NCBI RefSeq assembly: GCF_000485595.1
Contig: NW_014577089.1
Coordinates: 761,597 to 825,596 of the forward strand
Length of the DNA stretch: 64,000 nucleotides
From: Priapulus caudatus
Lineage: Eukaryota; Priapulida; Priapulimorpha; Priapulimorphida; Priapulidae
Direction of reading: 5' to 3'
The notes below the pieces were generated by a model. The model had not been told where the DNA came from, did not search any database, and saw nothing but the letters and a program-made list of their open reading frames with translations. How positions within the stretch are numbered: the first letter of the stretch is position 1; each line of letters starts with the position of its first letter. This document shows, one piece after another, positions 37,501 to 50,892 of this stretch. The translations under genes were made by a program, and so were the position numbers.

Positions 37501-40500
37501 TGTATAGTTGCGTCTCATTATAGCTTATTACATATGCGACACGGCGTCAGCTTTGTCTGTTCGTTCCAACCCGCCTACATAAACGCGTACTACAGCTTGT
37601 AACGCGACGCGCATTCGTCATCAAGGCGACAGCTTGTAGCATCGCAATGCTCGGGGCGTGACTAAGCATGTTGCATCAAACTTAAGTTTTACTCCTCGCA
37701 TCCTTGAGAACATTTTCTGAATTTCGTAAGTAGCTGAGCCGGAGCGTTATAGGCGATAATGACTTGCAAGCCGCCAGCGCAGCATATGCCGCCGCGTTGC
37801 TCGCGCGAGCGTTCGTGAAACTGTAAACCAGTTTTATTTTTATAGAATCTTATAGAGTGAAAGAGTCCCGCCTTATTCATCCCACTTGTTTTTATGGTTT
37901 AATTGTTCTCCGCTGCGTGTCGTCGAGAAAAGAGCTCTAGAGGAGAGAAGAAAAGAGAGAGAGAAAATGCTCGTCTAATATATAAATAAACGTCGGCTAG
38001 GAACATAAACGATAAAACATAAATCTCAAACGGCGACCCGTTACCCGTTCACTCTCGTCGCAGATCGTCATACTAATATATCTGTGTCACGTCATATCTT
38101 CGCACGCGAACAAATATCCGCCATGTGTTGTGTCTAGGCCATCTATCATCGAGTGTCCTTTCCTTGGACGGTCCGGACATGTCGGGTCGCGGTTCTCGTA
38201 GGCGTAGCACGTAACTGGAGTCATTGGATTATAACTGTTATAACCGTGAATATTTTTTTACGTCGAATGTTCGATTAGTAAACATTTATTTTCTTGCCTC
38301 GCAGGTGGTGGCAGTTCAGCATTCATACGTCAAACCACAGACTGCTGACATTAACGATGTAATTTTGACCGAGGACTGCAGACAACAGACAGGCCTGCAA
38401 GAGAATGCTATAAAGAGCGCACAGCCTCTCGAACAAGTTCTAGAACAGGTAATTAGTGTCGGGTCGTCTACCCTTGTAGACGAGCTCGTCGCTGCATAAC
38501 ATGTTACTTACTACGCGGGTAGATCTAGCTGATCGGCTGCTATGTGGAATGTGGCATTATTGTGCTGCGCAGAGTAAGGGTTGCGGGAGCAGCCGATCGC
38601 AGCGTTCCTGTAGTCGTGTTCGCGAATCTTCAGCGTGCATATATAGCAGAACCTGTATCGTCGTGACTATGGCGCAGAGCTGAAGAGAGTACGAAGAAAC
38701 GAGTCTGTTTTCGTTGTACGTAGGCTACTGTCCTTATCAACAGCCGTTATTTGAGTACACTTCCTCCACTATTCCAACATGATTGGTTTAGCACGACCAT
38801 GATAATCGACTCATAATACGTATAGGATGTACTATACTATACGATGTTAAATAGGAGTTACGAGTTAAATCTACTAATAGGAAAAACCCAAAAAGGTCTG
38901 TTTCATCTTATTTCGTGTCACCTGTCATATCGGCGTGTCATTAACACAGGCTTAAATCTTCAGTGCAGTACATAACAGACATAGTATAGAATTAATACAT
39001 AACAGAAATACACTGGCTCTTCGAGTAGTGAAGCAGATATCGATATGTGGGTCGTATGGGCGTGCATCCGGGTGACAAGATATTCTCTAGATTTATTCAA
39101 ATTATTTTGATAATTATTCGGATTATACGTCACTATTCGACGGAGGATGACCCACTGTGTGATGTTATAGCTGTAGGAATAGTGATATGACTGAGCTGCA
39201 AAGTCGTACGGTGATTAGCAGCGACATGTTGCTTCTGACAGAACAGGTAGCGTATTTGCTAGGCGCATTCTCCAAAATGCCCGCCGGCGCTTGGTTCGCC
39301 ATTTCCACAGTTTCGCATTCATTGTCGATCATGCGCTGAAGTTCTATTCTCACCAAGGTCTCAACAGTCACATCAACTGATTCATTTACAGTCGAATATT
39401 CTCTGGTTGATGCAACGCAGCTATCTCTACACCGCAGGAGCTTGTGCGGAAAAAATTCGTGCTCGTCATTATATTAAACAGATATAATATAACACATATT
39501 GTTCAAATATTATTATTCGACCCATTTAATTTGCATTGCAAGTTACAGTCGATTGCTTGTGTGCATTTTAAATAAGGTATTTCGTTCAATTTATCTGGCC
39601 AATTATCGCACAGTCCGTGTAAAAAGTGCATCTTCTTGTATTTCGTTGTTGAGCCTTTCTTTTTTTCGCCTCATGCAGCACTGTTAACGTTCACTTGTCA
39701 GTAAAAGGTTCCATTTATAAACCAATTAAATTACAAATTTGAACTGAAATTCAGAACTTAAGATGGAACTCTATATATTTCCACTGGCTACGAGTCATAG
39801 GTCCCTTAATTCTCATGTGTATATGCGCGCATACGATAATTAAAAGCCAGGTATTCTCAAGAAGTTGTATGCAGGACTTAGGCATAGCTAAGTAATATAC
39901 ACGATACGCAATAAATTTGGTTTATGCACGCGTCCTTTGAATGCGACGTAGTTTTTGAGACCACTAAATAAGTCTAGTGTTTAACATATAGAATACCTTT
40001 CGCTTTGAAACGCACTTAGAGCGCACTATTGAGATATGAAGACGCCTGTGTGTTGCGCGCGCGTGTGGTTGTAGGTGTGCGTGCGTGTGTGCGTGTAGGT
40101 GTAGTCAATTTAGACTTGCCCTTGGGTTCAAATCACCCCTACCCCTAACGCGTGCGCACACACAAACGTCCATCTTTCATTTTCGACTGCAGGTCGTACA
40201 CTCCCTATCGGTAGCGTTGTCAAACCATGCAGTGTGCCGATTGATTAATGGAGACTGGCATGGGCAGATTTGTCTGCATAAAACGTCACGTATTAGCGGG
40301 AAATTAACTGTAAAGTTTTATTCCAGCCATGCATGGTTCTGCCTTAGGCGGTGTAAAAGAGCAATGCTATACGTAAATTTAAAATCCTTCGTTCTGTAAA
40401 TAACGTAGAATCGAAATTAGTATAATCGTGCAACTATTTGATTGCTTTTTAGCAAGAAATAAACCTCATTTTGCTGAAATTCAATAGTGGTACACCTCGC

Positions 40501-43500
40501 GAATTCCGAACTTCCGGGAATGCTTTGTTGTGCGGCCACAATGCAAACATTAGAAGAAACATAACACTAAATAAACACACTTAGTCAAACCAATACAGGA
40601 CTAGCCGTAATGCTATCGCTTGATAAATAACAGCCAGTATATGTAAAACTTTTTATACTGTTACTGCTGAACTTCATATCCTGTACGTTCATTGCGATAA
40701 TATAATGATGTACTCATAATATCAAGAGTATATAAATAATCCTTCTTTATATGCTCTTGATAATATTTCAATAGCAATGTCATGCCGAATATCGATATTA
40801 AAACTGTTATCATTTTTATGTTTTGAGCATAGTACATCAGTGTAGGGGGCCTACAAGGGGCGAGTGTTATACTGAAGTCAGTATTAATATTTATACTCCA
40901 GCTTTTATATTTCAACTTATATGTAGTATTTTTCCCACATACATGCACAACATAACGCCTCACATAACACGCTACCATCAGCAAATATTACATTGGTCAT
41001 GATTATACTGCTTCGCTGTACCAGCGGTGACCAGCACATGCACATTTATGATTTCTGTCGTGTTCTTAATTTTAGTTCGACCAGTTTGCCCGGACGAAGC
41101 TGCATGGAGATGCCGGCGGTTCGTTCCACTTCGTCACAGACGGTCAGCTGCATTTCAGGCAATGTCTGCATCCAGAGGCTGGCAACAAGAATGTCGAACT
41201 CCCTCCCTATTTCTACAGCTTCTTCGACCTGAGAAAAGAATTTAAGAAATTCTACCACCAGGTGGAAGATGTCTCCTGCGTTAAGGACATGTTAGATTGT
41301 ATCCTTTTTGGGTGTGAGAAAGTGTATTATATAGATATGTATATATATATATATATATATATCTAAATCTAACATTATATCTGGAGTGTCATACTATCAA
41401 CATATATCTAGATTATATACTGTACGTCTATATTATGACACTCCTGATTATATTGTATCATAGGCTTACATAAAATCGTTTTTCTGCAATTCCATTTGTG
41501 ATTCTTAAATACATCATGGCATTTACTTGATACGCTTTATTTATGCGCGGACACGTATTCTGTAACATATACGTAACAAAATTACGTATCTGGGAACAAA
41601 ATTACCTTCGATGTACGATAGTAGCCAAGGGGCGTTTGAAATCAATCGAAGTTGACATTAGATGGTTGAATCGAAGATTCCATCGCAATCGTGCGTGTCC
41701 GATGAATAGTACGAGTAGTAAATTGCACAGATTCTCTGTTCCTGTCTGGCGTAGGAGACGAGGATATTAGGCGATTTCTCTGCTTAGAATCCATGTGATA
41801 TTAATCCGCGGCGAATTAGCGGACGAACGAGCACGTTTTCTATTCGGGTTGAGGTTGAGTTACTTTGGCCGTTGGCATTCTCATCAAAGTGCTCACAAAC
41901 GCGTGCACCGCATGTAAAGCGAATATCTATTACTACTATAACGATTATATCTATCAAGCCAGGTTTCAATTCCCTATTAGAATTGAATGAACAAGTCACA
42001 TCTTTTCTCTCCATGTTTTTCGTTATGTGGCGGATAGTATCGGCAAAAAGCAAGAGGCAATAATGACTCGAAATTCCAGGCGTAATTTCTTATATGCATG
42101 TGTTTCTGCATACAACCAAGAGCGTACAAAGAAGGAGAGCGTACAACGGTGAAATGCTGAAACTATGTTGCAGTATTAATCAAATTAATAAATTTAACTA
42201 ACGACTAAATTTTGACGATTCTTTGCAGTAATATTGATCAGCTGTCCTACCTTGTTAATATAAAACAAACCGCATGTCCCTCCGATGCTCCTACGCTGAG
42301 CTGATGAGCGGTGAAAATCTGGTATTTTCTCTGAAAACCGAAGCGAGATTAGTGCTAACTGCGACTGTCTCTCGCTTTGAGATAACTTCGGGAAACTTCG
42401 GCAAAGTTTCTTTATTCGACTAATACTGCAACATGATTTCACCATTTCACCGTTGTACGCTCTCCTTTTTTTTTTATACGCTCTTGATACAATCAGCTAT
42501 GTAGTGGAGGCGTGATCACGTACTGGTGAGTGACATAGGTGACGTAATGTTGAACTCCACGACGTTTGTATAAAACATTAAAAGGTTCCGCGACCAAAGT
42601 GTCATTACTGATCGAGTTCCCACCTTCTCAAGTTATAAGAACACCTTATTTCGTCGCCCTGATAAATATTTCAATTTAAATCTATCTCGTTCTGTGAGTA
42701 ATTAGATAACACTTGTTTACATTTGCATGTGTTGCCGTCTGTAGGTGTAGCACTTACGGGTCAAGTCGATCAATGAGTCTCTTGTGTCGGCAAGCTGCCG
42801 CATGATTCACTGAGACACGAAACCCCCTTGTCTATATTTGCACGACATTATAGTTTAATAAGTCGTAATAACAACAGTATACGCTGGCGTCTCTATGTTC
42901 TACCGGCTTTTGTTTTCGCAGACACTGAATCGTGACACCTCATGCTGGCTACATGCAGGGCGAGGAACCAGTGTGTGTGTGTGCTAGCTGTTCGTAGTTA
43001 AAAGCTTGAAACGAGATGAGAGGTACCTGGTCACATCTGAAATACTTGTGTAACTACTAGCAAGGCCACGGTAATTGTGTTTGTGTACGTAATTGTAGCG
43101 CATACGATTTGTACCGACTACTGGCGCGCATAGACTTTACCAGCAGTGAATAATAATAGATCTATTATTATTCACTCCTGACTTTATCCATCCCCGCTCA
43201 CCCTTCCCTCACCTTTATTAGTCGTTCTCCATCACATCCGTGGCCATAATGTATTGTCTCTTTCACTTTGTCGCTCTCTCTGTCTCTCGCTTTCCCATAC
43301 TTCCCATCTATCTCTAATTATTTGCGCCGCATGCAAAGTTGCATTGGCACGCATAAAACACACCAGGACAAGTATTAACAATGCATGCGCTAGCCTAATT
43401 GATGAAACGTCAAGCTGTCACCCTATCACAATCACCACAGTGTCTACCCTGTCTGCCCAAATTGTGTATCAAGTGCAGACGCGTGCAACAGGTTTTCTCG

Positions 43501-46500
43501 GAGAATGTGTTAGATATGTACACATTTGGGTTATTAAATGCAAGTAGCATCGGGTCAGAGCCATGTGGGTACTGTCAAAAATCGCGCGCCAAGTAGTAGC
43601 GCGTATATATATGTATTGTGTTTAATGACATATGCGTATAGTAACAGCTGTCGTTACTGCAGAATACACGCGCGCTCTGTTGCGTGAATTAGTAAAATCT
43701 ACGTAGATTGCTCACGTGAGGATGTATAAAGATTATATACGAAATTTGTTTTGACAATTGAAATTCTCATCTTTAAGCTGCCTCAAGATTAATATTATAC
43801 CCCGTGTTGTATATCGAATGGAGTTCAAGTATATTTTCCAGAGCAAACGTTTTTGCTAGATGAGTACAAATTTACCAAGCTATACGTTCATTTACGCCAA
43901 TTATTCTGATGAGTTTTGTTAATTATCCCGTGTCCCTGGTCCGAGCTCTAGAGGTTTATCCGGAATCTGCGGGCATCGACCATACAATTGTGACTTGTAC
44001 CTGAGAGGCAACAAGGGCCATATATTTCCAACTGACAAGATGCTGTCTCACTGTCTTAATGACTATATCAAGACAGCGAGTTTAACTGTCCACAGGTACC
44101 GCGAACCAATCACAACTGTGTTTTGTTAGTCTCGACGTCTCTGTCTCAGTTGTCGCTGCTAGGTAATTAATGTATATTTATACAGGTTCTCCTAAGAGAA
44201 AACCACGGAATGTAACCAGAAAAGAAGGTTGTTGGGGATACCTACCCCGCGCTAAACCCCATAAATTGCGACGGTCTCATCCTCGTATTGTCGTGGACAC
44301 ATCGCTCGACCCTGGTCTTGTCTCTGACAGATGACGACCTAAATAGCCGGCAAACCTGTTCGATGCATTTGCGCTTCGTCTGCTGGTGTCAGGGGCGTGA
44401 CCGGCTGGGGTTATTAGACCTCACGCTTGTCATCAGTGCATATTTTACTACGGGGACGTTGCCTGCGCAATGAATGAAAAGGCGCTCGAACGTGCGTTAC
44501 GTTGATTCGATGTGATTGGTACGTGTTCCCTTAGTATAGACGCCATATCAGCTAGATTTAAACGTATCTCTTCAGGGTAGGGCCTACTCTTATTGGAAAT
44601 ACACTGCACGCGTGCACGCAGTTCGTTTGGTATACGTATGTAACGACGGGGCGAACCCCCGCACGAATGGATCTACAGTGATTTTGCCCTGTTCTTTCTC
44701 TATCGAGATACATGAAATTAAGTATATAGTGTTTTTAAACTTATTATTACAACCTGTTTGGCGCTTAACAAAGCAAGCTCCGAAATGAGTATGAAATTGG
44801 TTTAATAATATGTATCATGCCCACATTATAAATTGCGTGTATAGGGTCATTATTATAACGTGTTTCGCCGTGTTGGCGTCGTGTTAAATATCCCGCCACC
44901 GTTTGTGTTAATGTTTTATGCAAATATCGGTTGAACTTAGATCTCCAGCAGTTAATATATGGCGGCTTGTTTAATGTGAGATAGCGCTAATAAAGCCCCC
45001 GCTGTTCAATTTTCGCGTATATACTGACCTGGAGGCTAGTATTGTACATGGGGTGTAGATGGGTAGAACGTATATGCGAAACATCTTTGCATGAGGATAA
45101 CTCATTATGCTTGTAGCTCAAGCAATATAATACACGTGCTAATAGCTACTAATAGCCACTCATAGCTACCAATTTCTTAGAATGATATAACAATATGCCT
45201 TTGGCATCTCTCATTATATTTACATAATTTAAATTCTTAAAGCTTTACAACATTTTCGTAAAACTTTACATTGCTACGCTTCAATATCATCCTGGTTCAG
45301 CAGTGATGTCGCACCGTCATATTAGTAAGCAACATCGAGAAAAGTAGATTAGCCATTGTAAGATGACAAGACCATGTACTCGCTTATACACGCGCACTCT
45401 TTAATTGAGTTGTAAAGAATGGCGAGTTCGCTACGCGCAGATTTCTAAAATAATGTTCCTCTATGCACCGTTACGTTCACCATGCACTCTTATGTTCACC
45501 ACGTAACCTTATAGTCGCTATGTATCTTTTTAGTCGTCATGTACCCGTATCTTCACCATGCAACCTTATGTTCGTCATGCACCCTTACGTTCACCATGCA
45601 CCCGTATCTTCACCATGCAACCTTATGTTCGTCATGCACCCTTACGTTCACCATGCAACCTTATGTTCACCATGCAACCTTATGTTCACCATGTACCATT
45701 ACGGTCACCATGTACCCGTATGTTCACCGTGCAACCCTATGTTCGTCATGCACCCCTAATGGCTGTTATTGATACATCCGCTATACGTATTAGCGCTCGG
45801 ACCGGCGAATTTACTCTTGCACCTTTTGGTATGAAAATACAGGAATCGGACGTGAATGCCTATCACCGGCGTGACGGCAGCGCATACGTGTGCCGCTGAC
45901 ATGTGAATGAGGCTGCCGCCGCGGCGTCGACCGACTTGCAACAATAGTGAATGCATGCTCCCCTCGCACGGAACGCGCCGGTTTAATCACCCCGGCGATG
46001 GTGCGGCCGCTTCCCTTTCGCGTCGACCACTTTTTCTCGCCGACGAACTGATTGCGTCAAAACAATGGGACGCTTTATGTCCTTTGTGTTGGCGAAAGCC
46101 GAAAAACTGTCTGCCGCGCGCGCGGTGTCGGCGCCTGGGCAGGACGACAACGAAAATAGAAGCATTGTCATGCAAGTGATCTCCATAATCAAGGCGACAA
46201 TAGTGTTACTGTTTATGGTCGTCGCCATTTCGAGCGTGGCACCCATAGAGAAGTGATCAAGATGAATAGTAGTTGGGTTATACCACAGTGTTCTGTTACG
46301 GCAGTTCACCCCCTTCACTACTTGTTCTGGCACATTCATTCGCCTTGCTTTATTGTCTGTGATAGGCGGTAGGGTACCTGTTGTACGAATTAAGGTTAAG
46401 ATTGACGTGTCTGGTGTGCGGTCTATGACTATAATAACCATACGTGGCTTAACGACGACATGTAGCTCCCGGGAGCTGGCAGTACACCCGCCCTTAACCA

Positions 46501-47053
46501 TTTACTCATTGTGAGTCCTAATCACCCAGACGACAATACTCGTCTTCTGATGAATCACTGGTGTTTGCAAACTTGGCCGTATTTCCGTCTTACACAGCGC
46601 GAGTTTGCCAGCACCAGGTTAATGGGCGACCAATTACAATGACGGCTGTTTGGAGCGATCCCGAAATACAGTAAATCTCAAAATTATCCCTCTGTTTATC
46701 CTGCTTGATTATCCGAACCTCATTATTGGGCCGGTGGTTTGATGGTGCGTTTAGCGGAAGTCTGGTTTAGGCTCGTGTTACTCGAAATGTGAAGTGACAT
46801 CTGACCACATGGTGTGGTTCCTGTACGCGGAGAGGGTCAGTCGGTAAACGCGCGCAATTACTTACGAATAGTTGTGTAAACAACCAACAAACATCTGGAA
46901 TTTCCTCCATGAAACGTGCTTGCTGGGCCAATTGCATATGCAATCTTTCAATCAGTTCGAACAAAATACATTAATATTAGCCTACATTAATACGTAAAAC
47001 AGCAGCAACGAACGACGGCGAGGACTACGACGGTGATGATGATGATGATAATG

Positions 47054-47113
<60 letters not shown>

Positions 47114-50100
47114 TTATATGGTATAGGTGTCATTATCAGAAAAAATGTACAAATATATACTGCACCTTAACTCGTCAAATCAGATATAGGTTTGGAAGTT
47201 GATGAATCGGCAGAATTCGGTATCAGACATGGCCAAGAGATGGGAAAAATCATACAGCGAATGCTCCACGACGGTAAGATATAGAACCCTTTTAGCCACT
47301 CCTTTATATCGTCTTGCTCTTGACCGCTACCATTCCTCATGTTAGCTTGTAACTCGAGAAGAGAGCTATTCTGCGCACCTATCGGCATAGGATCACGTTT
47401 TATCATTTATTCTGCAACACGCCATGTTCACTATATGATCCAATCCCTTTATGTATATTTTGTATTGTTATTGGTAAGGCTTTGCAAATTTAAACGAATT
47501 TGTTGCTGTTCATTACTCTGTTGGTGCGTGAAATGAATTCATGGTAGATGTATGTCGGTAAAGAGCCATAGTGTTCACGCAGCTACATCCTCGGGCTTTC
47601 ACCTTTGTTGACATTGTCAAATAGGGCACAAGACGTGTTTTGAAACCGTGGTTTATATTTGCAGAGCCACTGCACACAATGCTCTGTGGTTAAAAGTTCC
47701 GACAACGAAAAAACAACGATGGCGATTGGTGTTATTATGAGCACTAATGTTTGTCATTGTCGTGACACCAACTTTAGACAATCAGGCTGGCGGATATAGT
47801 GTAATATAATTGCTTAAATTTATACATACTTCCACAAAAGGTCTATAACATTTGGGAAAATTGCGAAGCTACTTGTTGCAATGTATTTTATCAGGAATGC
47901 TGTGCGCCATTGACATTGGCATTAAAATCAAGCCAGGTTGCTGTATTCATATGATTCCTGTGACTATATATAGCAACCGCCATGATTAAGTCGAGCTCCG
48001 TCGAGAGAGATGATTCCAGAAAGTCACGAACCGTGACAGCTCAATCTTTTTTCTCCTGTCTTTGTCATCGCTACACGCCGTGCTTATACCAATACACAGG
48101 GGCACGCATCCTCTCAAATGCCACGCAGAGGCGTTGTACGCCCTTCACTTTTCAAAGGGCCGTCGACTCCTGTATTGTCACTGCGCGAACCATTGCTCGG
48201 TTTGTCCTGCGCGCGGTACGCAGCAATTGCCTCGACCCGGTTGTCTGGTCTTTAAGAACCACTTTGCTCCGCACGAGACAGCGGCATGTCATTACGGCCG
48301 AGAAAGATGAGGCTCGCTCATATCAAGCTGCACGTGAAGCTATAGCTGACTGCGTCATTGTTTTGATGCGTCGGCGGCATCCGCGCACAATAACATTCGC
48401 TGTTACAAATGAGCTGATGATATCACGCTCATCTTTGTTTGTTCTCGCGTGCGCGAAATTACGCGACGCTCCAAGGTGTAGTGCCCTTGGTGGTGATTGG
48501 ACTCGCATTCCGATTACGGAATAAGCAGATACGATTTTAGCGAAAAGACAGTATAAAAATCAAAACAGAAACGTAGAGGAATCACTGTCACACGGCCGCC
48601 GCCATGTCAACTATAACCCGACGAGCAGTGCGGTTATTGGCTGTATATATCCAACTGCGCGAAGCATAGAACGAATTGATGATACAAACTTTATAAAGAA
48701 ATATTTTGGTAGCAAAGCGTTAAGCATCGAAATTTATTGTTCATATTTGATATATTGCCATACGCGACCGAAACATTACCTACACTTGATCTCGTATACT
48801 TCTATTGAACAGGGAAAATAAAAGCAGTTTCTGCTAAAGCTACTTGCCAAGGTGATTATATTGTACACGCCGAATACACGCCGATTTGGAAATTTTCTTT
48901 TATTTAAACAGCAGGAGGGTAGCTAGACTCAAATGCACGATACTGCGTATGCGTCCCGTCTGCGAAATTTCAATCTATTTATACGTTTAATGTCCAAAAT
49001 CGTTGATCTAGCGTTGGAACTAAACTGAAATATCGGTCGGTTACCTTGTGTGCGTTGAAAGAATGCGGACGTTTACACGCTAATCATGTCGATGCATAAT
49101 TTACATCTTGCTATGCGATTCGTATACGCATTGATTTGTTTTGAATAATTTTGCAGGGCACAGATTCGAAAATCCGGAGCCGGTAAACGCACGGCTAGAA
49201 GCAGGATTATGGTGAGAATCGGTTTTTTCTTCGTTTGTTTTCTTTGTTTTCTTTATCTAAACTGAGGCCGATGTGTATATGGATACGTACGTGCGCGTAT
49301 ACCCACTTGTGTATGTGTGCGTGCGTTGAAAAGACTATTAATGTATGAACTCATACAACATCATATCATATCATTTCATATTATATGTAGCTTAACCTGT
49401 TTGTATTTCCATTGTTGTAACCACGTGAGTACCGATCGCTGTAACTTGATAATAACCCTAGCGCCTGTTATCGCAAGTAGCGATCCTATTAAGTTATCCT
49501 AGAAATGCACACAAGAAATTATGCATATAATGATGATGATAAATTCACAATTGTAATTTGAGATTATTATACCATGATAGCAATGTAGGCAGTTTTTGTC
49601 ATTTAATTATCGCGCAATTAAATAAAAAACGTGAAAGTGAGAGTTGTATTGGGAGAAATGTTATTACTAAAATTTACATGATTATAGCTGTATAGTTGTA
49701 TTCAGTAAAGTAACACCTTTGATTGCCATGTGACGAGGAGAGTTTTTTTAACACCCACGTTGTAAAATATCGAACGATCGCGACTGGAATTGTTAAAATT
49801 GAAAGACGTGTGTCGTTTGGATGGGTCTACTGACGGCGTTAATGCGCGCGTTTAAACGGAAAGGTTTGAACAGGCGTGGTATCCGTCACCATATAGCCAA
49901 CGGCATTGAATGTATGCGCATGTACTCGCGAGCTGGTCTCTATACTCACGAAACATACATGATACGGTATTATTCTATCATGCCTATACCATCCGTGTGT
50001 GTGTGTGTGGGGGGGGGTATTTCTACCTTCTCCTATTCGTTTCAGTTAACGCCTATTTGTAAAAGATTGGCGAAATGGGAGACCTTCCGTTTCTTGCCGG

Positions 50101-50832
50101 TTTCTCATTTTACCAATAGCCCGTGTATATCTGTGGATATCTCCTTTCAGTCTATATCTGTGTATGTCGATTGTCATAAAGCTGTCTCACTGACCTTAGG
50201 TTTATGACGTTATTCTAACCGACCTGTAATTTTTCCAGTTTTCTGGGGTTGTCACGTAAAACATGAAACGTATGAGGGTATTAGTCACATTCCAACGACT
50301 GAACGCGTTGCTGACGCGATATATATATATATATATATCCTCGGGTTTAACACTATTTCACATACAAGAACTGCCACAGCTGTCAGGGATATAACTGGTA
50401 TACAAAAATACAAGCGCTCGTCGAATATATTTACGTACACCGATGTTTCTATTTCATATGAATCCCATTCCATGACAAAAAACACGAAGCATAAATCAAT
50501 CCACTTTACCTTTGACATCTTATCCAAGCGATTGTCGCGATTTCCGAGTACCATATTCGAATATGCAAATCTCATTAATGTCGCAGTTAAATATAAAAGT
50601 CGCGTATGAGGAATCGTGTCTCATGCAAGTATAATTGTATTATGTCTTAAGCACCCCCGATGTTGCTATCCATACATGCCTGCGGACATAATTTCGTTAC
50701 AGACGAATAATGATGACTAGGTAATTAAAATTGCAAAGCGTCCGCACTGCTTTGAAGCATACTTCACGAGCTCGCATGTGTAATAAGTGTATCACGACTC
50801 GTCGCTGGTATATATAGCAAGCAAACTCTGTG

Positions 50833-50892
<60 letters not shown>

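Larger units (their letters stand above)
41299..47183. other. ESRP intron 3, the longest intron
   Basis: This 5.9-kb intron contains a short foldback at 41381-41446, a hairpin MITE at 42110-42492, a palindrome at 43141-43180, a 19-bp minisatellite at 45461-45766 and a trinucleotide microsatellite at 47032-47111. Open readings near 45983-46501 have no recognisable homology. Confidence 0.75.

Noticed and set aside
40110-40150. GGGTTCAAATCACCC resembling a tRNA T-arm
   Set aside because: The upstream sequence does not fold into a tRNA cloverleaf that I can see.
45461-45766. Open reading frames of 77-113 codons rich in MHPYVHHA-type peptides
   Set aside because: They arise from a 19-bp minisatellite read in three frames, not from a gene.
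45983-46501. Minus-strand open frame of 172 codons in ESRP intron 3
   Set aside because: No recognisable domain or splice-site context. Overlapping open frames of similar quality exist on the plus strand.
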